64,000 nt of DNA from Branchiostoma floridae (GCF_000003815.2 NC_049983.1:25851003-25915002), one strand, 5' to 3'; counted from the stretch's first letter, positions 58,701 to 60,880 are shown. The notes: generated by a model not told the origin, from the sequence alone. Numbers and translations: made by a program.

Positions 58701-58799
58701 GGTCCGGGAGCACGCCCCGTACTTGGACCACGGCCCCCAGCCCCCGTCAATCGCCTTCAGCTTCGACCGCGTTGACACACAGTCGCCCTGGAGACAGAA
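1675..58799 (-). CDS. ADAMTS9/20-like: ADAMTS9/ADAMTS20 (GON-1)-like protein, partial, 24 exons visible
   Basis: The family consists of secreted zinc metalloproteases that act in the extracellular matrix; ADAMTS9/20/GON-1 members cleave proteoglycans and steer cell migration and morphogenesis. Here 24 GT-AG exons join in phase into about 1,209 codons: end of the disintegrin-like module (1-19), TSP1-1 (20-72), Cys-rich (73-190), spacer (about 195-305), TSP1-2 to TSP1-15 (310-1147) and the start of the GON domain (1148-1209). The Cys-rich stretches [22 protein letters not shown] and [11 protein letters not shown] are family hallmarks. Fifteen TSP1 repeats followed by GON distinguish ADAMTS9/20 from other ADAMTS proteins. 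The start codon, signal peptide, propeptide and HExxH catalytic site are not in the window, and neither is the stop codon. No frameshift or in-frame stop was found in the joined exons. I cannot separate ADAMTS9 from ADAMTS20; a single pre-duplication gene is expected in a lancelet. Confidence 0.95.
1822..1908 (-). mobile_element. tRNA-derived element or tRNA pseudogene
   Basis: The reverse strand carries an A-box-like TAGCATAGTGGTGAG and a perfect B box GGTTCGAACCC, with a roughly pairing 7-bp acceptor stem. The T stem does not pair and the variable region is long, so it is not a credible functional tRNA. Confidence 0.6.
2152..2493. mobile_element. MITE with 15-bp terminal inverted repeats
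   Basis: It starts with CAGGGCTCTAGCCAG and ends with its exact reverse complement CTGGCTAGAGCCCTG. The 342-bp interior has no coding potential I trust. It is flanked by related 26-bp direct repeats (2126-2151 and 2494-2519), 23 of 26 bases identical. It ends only 30 bp from the donor of the first GON exon. The CAGGG terminus resembles hAT elements; this is a weak assignment. Confidence 0.75.
2524..2615 (-). CDS. ADAMTS9/20-like: Exon: start of the GON domain
   Basis: This 92-bp exon encodes [20 protein letters not shown] and then a [10 protein letters not shown] stretch. The pattern SC.E...L.....DGEY.L.V.GK.L is the opening of the GON domain, known only from GON-1/ADAMTS9/ADAMTS20-type proteins. 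The acceptor is tcctcag and the donor CTCAAG|GTGGGT. Confidence 0.93.
2616..3761 (-). other. Intron between TSP1-15 and GON
   Basis: I see no gene in it. A short motif near 3474 (acagtcaaaacctgccaatg) resembles the ends of a dispersed family also present near 21120, 25330-25510 and 40915-41090. Confidence 0.6.
3762..3903 (-). CDS. ADAMTS9/20-like: Exon: TSP1-15
   Basis: This 142-bp exon encodes [16 protein letters not shown] and ends CNKGP. It stops in phase 1; the split codon T|GT restores the last Cys when joined to the GON exon. The acceptor is ttctacag and the donor GACCAT|GTACGT. Confidence 0.92.
4234..4424. mobile_element. Degenerate CTGTAAATGC-type MITE
   Basis: It opens with gtgtaaatgcatttaagttcgc and closes with atttctgtatttacagta, matching the better preserved copies at 11697, 12214 and 16662. 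The interior is strongly diverged. Confidence 0.6.
4545..4730 (-). CDS. ADAMTS9/20-like: Exon: TSP1-14
   Basis: This 186-bp phase-0 exon encodes [16 protein letters not shown], then [19 protein letters not shown]. Pro replaces Ser/Thr in the fucosylation motif (CDKPC). The acceptor is ccttccag and the donor CTGAG|GTGAGA. Confidence 0.93.
4731..6159 (-). other. Intron, upstream part: no gene
   Basis: This holds a (TA)n run near 5091-5104 and a (CA)n microsatellite at about 5586-5620. It also has a GC-richer patch at 5940-6110 with several CAGGTG/CACCTG hexamers. I see no exon. Confidence 0.6.
6160..7009 (-). repeat. Array of tRNA-related SINE-like units
   Basis: The unit repeats about every 190-250 bp. 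Anchors are cttgtctcaatcaag-like sequence (6192, 6381, 6633), gtagcattgcaggt-like sequence (6251, 6451, 6702) and gggattcaaacac-like sequence (6352, 6548, 6831, 6980). On the reverse strand one head (about 6826-6891) has an A box TGGTCCAATGG and a B box GTTTGAATCCC. The last unit is cut by the LINE at 7009/10346. Confidence 0.75.
7025..9799 (-). CDS. LINE endonuclease/reverse transcriptase, N-terminus replaced by inverted sequence
   Basis: Of the 924 codons, the first 35 or so ([16 protein letters not shown]...) are antisense 5' UTR read through the inversion; element sequence starts at [11 protein letters not shown]. It then shows APE-type endonuclease motifs ([12 protein letters not shown]-like, TQIDHI, GSDHLL), a reverse transcriptase ([28 protein letters not shown], active site FADD) and a basic C-terminus. 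The C-terminal tail GRRRRGRPK...W is typical of invertebrate LINE ORFs often labelled craniofacial development protein 2-like. There is no internal stop or frameshift in over 890 codons, so the copy is young. Without its endonuclease N-terminus it cannot make an intact protein. Confidence 0.9.
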   Translation of the reverse strand: MAPTPGLGNWYIRALTPRQGEWTGSRWSGIPARDARPINERLITARFITNHAKVSVVQCYAPTNEYDEADKDTFYQQLQDTVEKIPRHDILIVMGDMNAQIGGNRSGFEHVLGPHAYGNRTDNGDRFIQFCAMNNMKIGSTLFAHKDIHKITWLSNDHRTKTQIDHIAVGPRWRVPCLEDVRVYRGADAGSDHLLSIAKIKIKLKRQKKKASLPKRFDTTKLKDPTVETKFKTVLKSKYSALEGSQKGPQPGTTNRWEILKDAMAETSKEVLGFKKSLREAWISDQTWQLIDERKTLHRLKHNRNSDNSAVHQEYTKKHKEVKHSAQRDKRVWMERQAEEAEQAAARNDMRTVYQIAKKVTGSPKASSGPIKAKDGSLLSRGEDKLNRWAEHFEEVLNRPNPASPAITEDPQHLLEINTGDFTEEETSNAIKLLKNNKSPGMDGITAEVLKAGGECIVKWMCQLCNQAWNSGQVPDDWKTGAVVCIPKKGNLAECDNWRGVTLLSIPGKVYCQMILNRMREAVDRELREQQAGFRPKRSCAEQIFTLRRIIEKCNELQTPLAISYIDFTKAFDSIHRPSLWNIMQMYGLPPKLISAIKGIYANSRCCVRTSDGYSDWFEVATGVRQGCVLSPILFALAIDWVLSKATDRKGIQWVQEQKLSDLDFADDIAALAETTQELQPLVSDIGSSAASIGLKISTKKTKNMLSGPHPPATAVFIDQDEVEVVGNFTYLGSSINNNGEIDKELDCRIGKASAAFNQLGKIWRCKKLSLKLKLRFYNSNVLSTLLYGSESWNLKTSHEKKLDAFDSKCVRKILGIKWSDFVSNKDIRAQTRQQPVSSIICKRRLSWLGHVVRLPPERFAHQVLQWKPQGRRRRGRPKMNWQQTVDRDLLPAGKRWKDVWRLAADRACWNTLTASCVARRGSY
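9689..9723. repeat. Hairpin at the LINE inversion junction
   Basis: Perfect 15-bp inverted arms, ttggtcgggcatccc and gggatgcccgaccaa, are separated by tcgct. The right arm belongs to the element's 5' end, read on the plus strand. The left arm precedes TAAATGAGCG of the minus-strand part. Confidence 0.9.
9937..10347 (+). pseudogene. LINE ORF N-terminal fragment, inverted relative to the rest
   Basis: The plus strand is open from after a TAA near 9935 and encodes [15 protein letters not shown], then [20 protein letters not shown] and HRDGVALIL, then EEWTPIN. This is the first part of the APE-type endonuclease (WN.RTL..., GLSEVRW, GVAL). It ends at EEWTPIN, exactly where the minus-strand part begins at PINERL. 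Confidence 0.88.
10346..10600 (-). repeat. Continuation of the SINE-like array beyond the LINE
   Basis: It resumes the interrupted unit at ggtcaagaaacaggattaca and holds another tRNA-like head at about 10481-10544 (ccaccggaccacctgc = reverse A box). Confidence 0.7.
10601..11301 (-). other. Intron: no gene, simple repeats
   Basis: An (ATTC)n microsatellite lies at about 11039-11064 and a G-run at about 11169-11178. Nothing else is recognised. Confidence 0.6.
11302..11349 (-). pseudogene. Degenerate partial copy of the TSP1-13 exon (3' end)
   Basis: The reverse strand repeats the end of the TSP1-13 exon: codons for E-R-S-C-V, then a diverged stretch with a TAG stop, then the shared GGGGACTGGTCAGAG and a donor-like GTAATA. 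It lies about 135 bp downstream, in sense, of the parent exon and is clearly more diverged than the other three partial copies. Confidence 0.75.
11437..11607 (-). CDS. ADAMTS9/20-like: Exon: TSP1-13
   Basis: This 171-bp phase-0 exon encodes [16 protein letters not shown], then [23 protein letters not shown] satisfies the O-fucosylation consensus. The acceptor is gtccgcag and the donor CTGAG|GTAAGG. A degenerate copy of its 3' end lies at 11302-11349. Confidence 0.92.
11620..11975. repeat. Minisatellite (cataggtgtgagac unit) split by a MITE
   Basis: Units of about 23-25 bp built on cataggtgtgagac and tgagtg occur on both sides of the MITE at 11697-11908, so the MITE landed inside an existing array. 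Confidence 0.75.
11697..11908. mobile_element. CTGTAAATGC-type MITE with cgcggt motifs
   Basis: The ends are TACTGTAAATG and gcatttacagta, with a TA at each tip consistent with a TA target duplication. Inside, ttcgcggt occurs repeatedly, first direct and then inverted (accgcgaa), so the transcript could fold on itself. It is non-coding. Confidence 0.85.
12038..12205. repeat. Dispersed repeat, copy 1
   Basis: It shares ggtaaaatcctaattgatat, gaatgacagtctctgccaca and gctgactcaggtctgttg with the segment at 21364-21560. The family is unnamed here. Confidence 0.75.
12214..12430. mobile_element. CTGTAAATGC-type MITE containing a 25-bp perfect palindrome arm pair
   Basis: The ends are tactgtaaatgcagaaa and atttacagta. 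Arms at 12258-12282 and 12305-12329 are exact reverse complements over 25 bp, beginning tgacatggaaaaatgttcgc. It sits about 300 bp from the related copy at 11697. Confidence 0.85.
12431..15296 (-). other. Intron between TSP1-12 and TSP1-13, middle part: no gene
   Basis: Nothing recognisable is coded here. A CT-rich run lies at about 13134-13146. Near 14852 is a short motif (agcctggatgccagactgtttcca) that recurs near 61856. Confidence 0.6.
15297..15513. mobile_element. GGCCACACCAA-type MITE
   Basis: It begins ggccacaccaaatgacttcc and ends agagtggcc. TCA occurs immediately outside both ends, a TNA-type 3-bp duplication as made by Harbinger-like transposases. Confidence 0.65.
16537..16661. repeat. 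Short element with cttcgcagactt inverted ends
   Basis: The left end cttcgcagactt and right end aagtctgcgaag are reverse complements about 100 bp apart; the ctggcttt/aaagccag pair inside also matches. It directly abuts the MITE at 16662. Confidence 0.65.
16662..16872. mobile_element. CTGTAAATGC-type MITE, best preserved copy
   Basis: This 211-bp copy runs from TACTGTAAATGC to GCATTTACAGTA, with several ttcgcggt/accgcgaa motifs in opposed orientation. Confidence 0.88.
17325..18260. repeat. Three-copy tandem repeat, 375-450 bp unit
   Basis: The anchor gctgacagcctgacggga occurs at 17337 and 17712 and in diverged form at 18161. The rest of the unit (tttaatttacttt..gcagtaaatcatc, attgagcactc..aacagtaaaatgg) repeats with it. 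The last copy is shorter. Confidence 0.85.
18490..18760. repeat. Two-copy tandem repeat, about 137-bp unit
   Basis: ttcccttactgttttcttgt starts at 18493 and again at 18630; agtacgatgtg.aggtctgtat follows in both. Confidence 0.85.
18761..19531 (-). other. Intron end: no gene, ACTC microsatellite
   Basis: A (CACT)n run lies at about 19442-19470, 60 bp from the TSP1-12 donor. Nothing else is recognised. Confidence 0.6.
19532..19711 (-). CDS. ADAMTS9/20-like: Exon: TSP1-12
   Basis: This 180-bp phase-0 exon encodes [16 protein letters not shown], then [19 protein letters not shown]. The O-fucosylation motif is intact. The acceptor is ttgcgcag and the donor CAGAAG|GTAAGA. Confidence 0.93.
19712..23719 (-). 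other. Intron between TSP1-11 and TSP1-12
   Basis: It holds dispersed repeat copy 2 (21364-21560). It also holds a GC-rich patch at 22060-22300, with plus-strand open frames I do not recognise, and consensus plus-strand splice donors at 22489 and 23537. I found no exon of the host gene. Confidence 0.6.
21364..21560. repeat. Dispersed repeat, copy 2
   Basis: It is the same family and orientation as 12038-12205. It also carries an internal duplication of gttgtggagttcttttg-like sequence. Confidence 0.7.
23720..23884 (-). CDS. ADAMTS9/20-like: Exon: TSP1-11
   Basis: This 165-bp phase-0 exon encodes [16 protein letters not shown], then [20 protein letters not shown] and AWST. It is strongly basic and the O-fucosylation motif is intact. 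The acceptor is ccctgcag and the donor GCACG|GTACGT. It is separated from TSP1-10 by 13.6 kb. Confidence 0.93.
24600..25150. repeat. Four-copy tandem array, about 155-bp unit
   Basis: gacctgtggagcctgg-like anchors occur at 24641, 24796, 24951 and 25074 (spacing 155, 155, 123). Each is followed by gaggctag, caggcatgaaatgacc and ttttctttcaggcagt. Confidence 0.88.
25151..27607 (-). other. Large intron (23885-37510), 3' part before the LINE
   Basis: It holds a CAGGTG/CACCTG cluster at 25187-25245 and a 25326-25512 segment resembling the acagtcaaacc family. A GC-rich patch lies at 26500-27010 with a plus-strand donor AAACG|GTAAGT at 26780. I recognise no coding exon. Confidence 0.55.
27609..28990 (+). 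mobile_element. 5'-truncated RTE-like LINE
   Basis: The open frame starts at [16 protein letters not shown] after a TGA; the endonuclease is absent, as expected of a 5'-truncated insertion. The reverse transcriptase is intact. After the stop, a short 3' UTR with ggcaggcaggca and a T-rich stretch follows; the exact 3' end is uncertain. Confidence 0.85.
27626..28936 (+). CDS. LINE reverse transcriptase, intact C-terminal 436 codons
   Basis: Motifs in order are [24 protein letters not shown] (RT block 1), [27 protein letters not shown] (first catalytic Asp), [15 protein letters not shown] and RYADDTTL (catalytic YADD). A C-terminal region with [15 protein letters not shown] follows. There are no stops or frameshifts, so insertion is recent. 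It lies in the opposite strand of the ADAMTS intron and differs clearly from the LINE at 7010-10345, so it is a second family. Confidence 0.9.
   Translation: MLVIPVHKKGSKMDPANYRAISLLSIPGKVFSRILLDRMKERTEAHFKESQFGFRSGRGTVDAIFVVRQILEKAKERKVNLHFHFIDFKAAFDTVWRKALWKMMRAIGVEAKIVNIIEELYRNTQCAITINRQITNWFQVGVGVRQGCLMSPVLFNIFLEFVMDELKSLDTTFQLHDNLSTEERYADDTTLIAAIFSKLQLSTKELEVACKKWGLKVNAAKCKVISSIEQENIFIEGKNVEKVPEFVFLGSVVPGTTNDIKRRISLAASAFGRLRKTVWNCKSFSRCLKMRLFRALILPIATYACETWTLKKSDESLLLAFEMRCLRAILSVSLRHRIPNVEIRARLGIENTIIDSIRLRRLRWFGHVVRRPPHTLVNKAYYQDFQKPRPRGRPPKRWRDQIEKDIGQSIKLAERSAANRAVWRNITEGARGQSLA
28991..32649 (-). other. Large intron, middle part: no supported gene
   Basis: This stretch is mostly AT-rich. 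A plus-strand exon-like segment at about 31892-31955 opens with ATGG and closes with CCAG|GTGAGT; I have no homology for it. Nothing else is recognised. Confidence 0.5.
29690..29830. promoter_or_regulatory. Cluster of CAGGTG/CACCTG E-boxes (putative)
   Basis: Five CAGGTG or CACCTG hexamers lie within about 75 bp (29735-29802). This is the Snail/ZEB-type E-box. Part of the segment resembles 25187-25245 in inverted orientation, so it may simply be a repeat. No functional evidence is visible. Confidence 0.3.
32650..33010. mobile_element. GGCCACACCAA-type MITE, best preserved copy
   Basis: This 361-bp element has inverted ends of about 30 bp: ggccacaccaatctaatttc at the left, and at the right aaattggtgtggcc preceded by aaccaagaa. 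TAA directly flanks both ends (TNA-type duplication). It has no coding capacity and is probably mobilised by a Harbinger-like transposase. Confidence 0.85.
33120..33150 (+). repeat. G-rich tract
   Basis: Two long G runs separated by aggagag could form a G-quadruplex on the plus strand; alternatively it is a slippage-prone simple repeat. Confidence 0.8.
33151..37510 (-). other. Large intron, 5' part: no gene
   Basis: AT-rich sequence. A direct repeat of about 180 bp lies at 35420-35750. I see nothing else. Confidence 0.6.
35420..35750. repeat. Two-copy tandem repeat, about 184-bp unit
   Basis: ttcacagaatgagatctcct occurs at about 35496 and 35680, followed in both by actcttcct.caaaaaat and aaacagagact. 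Confidence 0.8.
37511..37687 (-). CDS. ADAMTS9/20-like: Exon: TSP1-10
   Basis: This 177-bp phase-0 exon encodes [16 protein letters not shown], then [19 protein letters not shown]. The O-fucosylation motif is intact. The acceptor is tcccgcag and the donor TCGACG|GTATAG, a weak but usable donor. Confidence 0.93.
37688..39774 (-). other. Intron between TSP1-9 and TSP1-10
   Basis: It contains a small GGCCAC-type MITE at 38133-38261; I see no gene in the rest. Confidence 0.6.
38133..38261. mobile_element. GGCCAC-type MITE, short copy
   Basis: It begins ggccactataatttaagttg and ends aagttgccacggcc, with aaccaaggaaat inside the right end as in the 32650 copy. TA borders both ends. Confidence 0.65.
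39775..39936 (-). CDS. ADAMTS9/20-like: Exon: TSP1-9
   Basis: This 162-bp phase-0 exon encodes [16 protein letters not shown], then [16 protein letters not shown]. The Gly after the second Cys is Ala (CSSTCA), which departs from the O-fucosylation consensus. The acceptor is aactcacag and the donor GGACAG|GTAAAG. Confidence 0.93.
40288..40524 (-). CDS. ADAMTS9/20-like: Exon: TSP1-8 with long linker
   Basis: This 237-bp, 79-codon exon encodes [18 protein letters not shown], then ACNANPC, then an extended linker ([19 protein letters not shown]) before KWRTGPWGG. It is the longest TSP1 exon. The acceptor is tccacag and the donor GGAGGG|GTGAGA. A copy of its 5' part lies at 40571-40648. Confidence 0.94.
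40571..40648 (-). pseudogene. Partial tandem copy of the TSP1-8 exon (5' part)
   Basis: This copy repeats the first 26 codons of the TSP1-8 exon with its own acceptor (ccctacag). The first 23 codons differ only by two synonymous changes. Near the break the copy reads ENITDD where the parent reads ENIADE. After that it runs into intron sequence with no consensus donor. Confidence 0.85.
41138..41311 (-). CDS. ADAMTS9/20-like: Exon: TSP1-7
   Basis: This 174-bp phase-0 exon encodes [16 protein letters not shown], then [18 protein letters not shown]. The O-fucosylation motif is intact. The acceptor is tgcacag and the donor AACAGG|GTGGGT. A GG repeat at the donor leaves a one-base ambiguity; phase decides for 41138. 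Confidence 0.93.
41720..41932 (-). CDS. ADAMTS9/20-like: Exon: TSP1-6 with proline-rich linker
   Basis: This 213-bp, 71-codon exon encodes [16 protein letters not shown], then a linker rich in Thr and Pro (PTTPPPP), then [13 protein letters not shown]. The linker makes the exon longer than its 165-bp neighbours. The acceptor is caccccag and the donor CTGAG|GTAGGA. Confidence 0.94.
42178..42225 (-). pseudogene. Partial tandem copy of the TSP1-5 exon (3' end)
   Basis: These bases repeat the last 48 bases of the TSP1-5 exon at an offset of 70 bp. The codons for Y-G are changed to TAG and AGC, so the copy carries an in-frame stop (W-H-stop-S-S-W-G-Q). A further short piece of the same boundary sequence (cacctgtccccag) occurs at 42226-42238. 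It cannot serve as an in-frame coding alternative. Confidence 0.85.
42248..42412 (-). CDS. ADAMTS9/20-like: Exon: TSP1-5
   Basis: This 165-bp phase-0 exon encodes [16 protein letters not shown], then [16 protein letters not shown]. The O-fucosylation motif is intact. The acceptor is cccctgcag and the donor GGACAG|GTGAGT. Its 3' end is duplicated downstream in sense (42178-42225). Confidence 0.95.
42791..42955 (-). CDS. ADAMTS9/20-like: Exon: TSP1-4
   Basis: This 165-bp, 55-codon, phase-0 exon encodes [16 protein letters not shown] and ends WVVNDWTG. It keeps the O-fucosylation motif. The acceptor is gtttgcag and the donor ACTGGA|GTGAGT. A partial copy of its first half lies upstream in sense, at 43006-43091. 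Confidence 0.94.
43006..43091 (-). pseudogene. Partial tandem copy of the TSP1-4 exon (first half)
   Basis: These 86 bases repeat the first half of the TSP1-4 exon, including an acceptor-like gtttccag. They read CTRTCGGG to SHDEC and then break into unrelated intron. I count eight base differences from the parent exon, at seven codons, and every one is synonymous. No consensus donor follows, so it is probably a pseudo-exon. A second haplotype fused in during assembly is an alternative. Confidence 0.85.
43695..43899 (-). CDS. ADAMTS9/20-like: Exon: TSP1-3 and the first tryptophans of TSP1-4
   Basis: This 205-bp exon encodes [16 protein letters not shown], then a block ending VERCSGEC, and WEFTPWSE, which begins TSP1-4. 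Arg occupies the O-fucose position (CSVRC). The acceptor is cttccatag and the donor TGAG|GTTAGA. From here on every TSP1 exon starts in phase 0 at the first Cys and ends at the W..W of the following repeat. Confidence 0.93.
44247..44373 (-). CDS. ADAMTS9/20-like: Exon: TSP1-2 (main part)
   Basis: This 127-bp exon encodes a basic run [15 protein letters not shown], then VVSDQRC and [10 protein letters not shown], matching TSP1-2 of ADAMTS9 (SDQRC....CG.DC). The acceptor is ctgtacag and the donor ATCAT|GTGAGA; it ends in phase 2, completed by the next exon. Confidence 0.92.
44904..45027 (-). CDS. ADAMTS9/20-like: Exon: end of spacer, start of TSP1-2
   Basis: This 124-bp exon encodes [18 protein letters not shown], closing the spacer, then [12 protein letters not shown], opening TSP1-2. 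No start codon lies in it. The acceptor is ttcacag and the donor CCAAG|GTGAGT; it ends in phase 1. The O-fucosylation position carries Val (CSKVC), so this repeat probably lacks O-fucose. Confidence 0.92.
45679..45848 (-). CDS. ADAMTS9/20-like: Exon: spacer domain (central part)
   Basis: This 170-bp exon encodes [18 protein letters not shown], then KREIRVAG and [17 protein letters not shown], which are spacer beta-strand motifs including one N-glycosylation sequon (NGT). The acceptor is ccacccag and the donor GTCATG|GTACGG; it ends in phase 0. Confidence 0.95.
46236..46331 (-). CDS. ADAMTS9/20-like: Exon: spacer domain (first part)
   Basis: This 96-bp exon encodes [20 protein letters not shown] and VDDDNYL, the spacer consensus (V..IP.GA..I.I.......D.NYLAL). 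The acceptor is tcccccag and the donor CTCG|GTAGGT. Phase 1 is preserved across it. Confidence 0.95.
46965..47345. repeat. Irregular tandem repeat with aggaaacatcagt motif
   Basis: cataggaaacatcagt-, cacatatctgccttctaccc- and aactttgtagatatacatta-like phrases recur several times at irregular spacing. Confidence 0.75.
47525..48600. repeat. Tandem duplication, about 490-bp unit
   Basis: gaccctggaaa.tca, caggaaaaaaactat, ggtctgaggt.tgcag and catcacgacaatgagga recur about 490 bp apart (47605/48095). cctacgtgcc anchors at 47561, 47873 and 48371 show a third, partial copy. Confidence 0.85.
50367..50484 (-). CDS. ADAMTS9/20-like: Exon: end of Cys-rich domain, start of spacer
   Basis: This 118-bp exon encodes [20 protein letters not shown] and [15 protein letters not shown], the near-invariant ADAMTS motif closing the Cys-rich domain, with a possible N-glycosylation site at NSS. 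The acceptor is ccctcag and the donor TATG|GTAAGC; it ends in phase 1. Confidence 0.96.
50861..50992. mobile_element. Short palindromic element
   Basis: The ends ataatctccaagcag and ctgcttggagattat are exact reverse complements (15 bp). gggagac flanks both sides, a possible target duplication. Confidence 0.75.
51580..51782. mobile_element. GGCCACACCAA-type MITE, diverged copy
   Basis: It starts ggccacaccaaatctacctc and ends attcaatttctgtggc, with aagaaccaacaaa inside the right end. The target duplication is no longer clear. Confidence 0.65.
52353..52489 (-). CDS. ADAMTS9/20-like: Exon: Cys-rich domain core
   Basis: This 137-bp exon encodes [14 protein letters not shown], the segment [19 protein letters not shown] and a closing MCR. 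The Cys spacing is exactly that of ADAMTS Cys-rich domains. The acceptor is gtttacag and the donor TGCCGG|GTACGT; it ends in phase 0. Joining to the previous exon gives YAGVLMKDRC with no gap. Confidence 0.96.
52490..55159 (-). other. Intron within the Cys-rich region
   Basis: Apart from a minisatellite at 54545-54745 I see nothing recognisable. Confidence 0.6.
54545..54745. repeat. Minisatellite of alternating ~22-bp units
   Basis: ccctttttggcattgaacac and ccttttttggcatagaaaa units alternate. The open frames across it on the minus strand (repeated [11 protein letters not shown]) follow from the repeat and are not evidence of a gene. Confidence 0.85.
55160..55277 (-). CDS. ADAMTS9/20-like: Exon: start of the Cys-rich domain
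   Basis: This 118-bp exon encodes [18 protein letters not shown] followed by a stretch ending WVPKYAG, the conserved entry to the ADAMTS Cys-rich domain (FR.EQC..., W.P.Y). The acceptor is gttccag and the donor GGAG|GTACGT; it ends in phase 1. Confidence 0.95.
55278..58653 (-). other. Introns flanking the second TSP1-1 exon
   Basis: A C-tract lies at about 56724-56738. The plus-strand open frame at 57677-58054 shows no motif I recognise. Repeat-like sequence (aaggggttatgttt type) begins near 58135. Confidence 0.55.
56865..56928 (-). CDS. ADAMTS9/20-like: Exon: TSP1-1 (second half)
   Basis: This 64-bp exon completes TSP1-1 with [19 protein letters not shown], a signature shared with ADAMTS9/20. 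The acceptor is tgttacag and the donor ACCAAG|GTGAGA. It takes phase 2 from the previous exon and ends in phase 0. Confidence 0.93.
58654..58799 (-). CDS. ADAMTS9/20-like: Exon: end of disintegrin-like module and TSP1-1 (first half)
   Basis: This 146-bp exon reads from FCLQGDCV (last Cys of the disintegrin-like module) into the central TSP1 repeat. It shows WGPW, a W-x-x-W C-mannosylation motif, and CSRTCGGG, a C-x-x-S/T-C-G O-fucosylation motif. The acceptor is ccctgcag and the donor CCCAG|GTGAGA; it ends in phase 2. This is the most 5' exon I can find; upstream exons should lie beyond 64000. Confidence 0.93.
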
Positions 58800-59763
58800 C
58801 TGCAGGGGGGAAAGGGCAAAGTTTAAATTTTGTATTCATTAACACTAATAGCTTTACAAGCAGACAAGTTTTACAGGATGATATTCAACTACTATCAGAA
58901 ATATGTATAAATCTTACTGTTTTTTTTTCAATTTATGTAAGTATGTACTTGGCTATGTGCATTTTTGGGCCAGTATTGCCTAAAACAAAAATATGATTTG
59001 CTTAAGAATTAATCAATCAATTTATTGAACATAAGTTTGAAAAGAACATTATAAAAAAACATTTATCACATAGCTGATGAATTTCAACCCATAATGCAGG
59101 CAATTTTTATCCATTGCTGCATGAGTGACATCAACTTGCCCTTGGTGGTTGGTCATTCACCCCTGATGAAGGCGAGAATTGAGCAGCCCAAAATACTACA
59201 GGGGACAGAACACAGTTCGGCTGCTGATTAGCAATGTAATTGCAATTTTGTGCTGGAGTAAGGGTAAGATATGACCATGCATGCTTTTACTAAATTTCAC
59301 ACAGAAACATGTGAGAAAACCTCAGTTCCTATTTTTCTCTTGCACACCATAATCGCACTTGCGCACTGTACATTTTATTTTAGCTGGGAGATACCCCACC
59401 AAACCCATTTACAGTAGCCATTATCAAGGACAGTACAACAAGCTATTTATGGTACTATTGATATCTGCACAGCGTTTATCACAAATCGGTGACAAGAAAT
59501 GGCCTGGTGAAAGTTCTCTGGCTTCCCTTTTCTCCTTTTTCTGATAGATTTGGGCCAAACACAGATTGTAACACTTGACTGTGAGATCATCTGAAGAAAT
59601 TCTCCAACAGTGTTGACGGTTTACGATAAGTTATCAGACTGATGATGGCCCTACAAAAAACAGGCCTTCAGGAGCGATAGATTTGGGCTTCTTGTGAAAG
59701 AAAGTCCCAGTGAAAGGTATCTAGTTAGGAGATATCTCACTAAGGAGATATCTTTCCACTGGT

Positions 59764-59992
59764 TGTGACAGAGAAGACAAATGCTATGTACAGTATTTAC
59801 TGGTTCATTGTTCTAACAGCTCTTTCCAATGAGTACAACAAATTGTAGACCACAGTTTAACATCCTATCCTAAGGACTGCAACCCTTTCCAGTAGCATGA
59901 AAGTTAAGTGAGCAAGAAGCTAAGATTCACACTCCCAACCTCTTGGTACAGAGGCAGCATTGCTAACCAATGGGCCATGCACAGAACTACAA
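59764..59992 (-). mobile_element. tRNA-derived SINE, second copy
   Basis: On the minus strand it shows A box TGGCCCATTGG followed by TTAGC, a degenerate B box, then ctggaaagggttgcagtcct and agtaaatactgtacat near the 3' end. It matches 1291-1538 along its whole length in the opposite orientation. Confidence 0.8.
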
Positions 59993-60239
59993 ATGGTATA
60001 ATCACACTTGTTCATCCTAGCTTAATGATTCCCTCATACAATAAATTACACATACCTTTCCTTGATAAACACAGTTAAGGAGTGACTGTGGCTTATCTTT
60101 AACGGTCTCTAAATGAATGGTCAGCTGCTGAAAGCTACCAGTTGTTCAATTTTATGAGGTTCTTACAAAGACCACGGCCTGTGCGATGTTCTCCCCACTG
60201 GACATGTAATTAAAGATGACCCGACACAGACTCTTTCAA

Positions 60240-60880
60240 CCTCAAGTCAATATAGCTGATATGGCTGACCCGCTGATAAAATTAGTTGTTGTTATTGCGG
60301 ACCACTTTTGAGATTATGCAGCTCGAGACTGGACAACTTTAAAATAGACTTGTCCACACTTTGTTTAACAAGATGTGAAACTGTGATGTTGGAGGAATCC
60401 GATTGTCCTGTCACGAGAAGATCAACTGTTCGTGTTTTCAACACAGGAGCTGACATCTCACACAAACAAAGGCAGAAGTCAGAGCTGACTAGCTAATAAA
60501 GTTGTTGCGATGACTGGACTATTCTTTACACAATGCCTTCAAAATTGTGTAATCCACACTTACAATGTAATTCAACACAAAAGTCAAGTCTCACTGTGAC
60601 TGTGATGTTTCAGGAATCCATGGGGATGCGACATCAACAGTTACTGTTAATATTCACAGGAGTTGACATTTAACACAAACACAGACAGAAGTCAGAACTG
60701 ACCAGCCGATAAAATTGTGGCAACAACTGGACCACTTTTGAGACATTGCATGGTCTTCAAAATAAAGTTAAATGTATCCACACTTAGTTTAACAGAATGT
60801 TTACAGTCACATTGACTGTGAAACATGAGATGACAGCTCAGCACAATTAGGCGGAAGTCGGAGGCTAACTCAGTAAGTGG
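60240..60880. repeat. Irregular tandem repeat, about three copies
   Basis: cacaaacacagacagaagtc, ctgataaaattagttgttg and tccacacttagtttaaca-like phrases each recur two to three times over about 640 bp. Confidence 0.75.
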
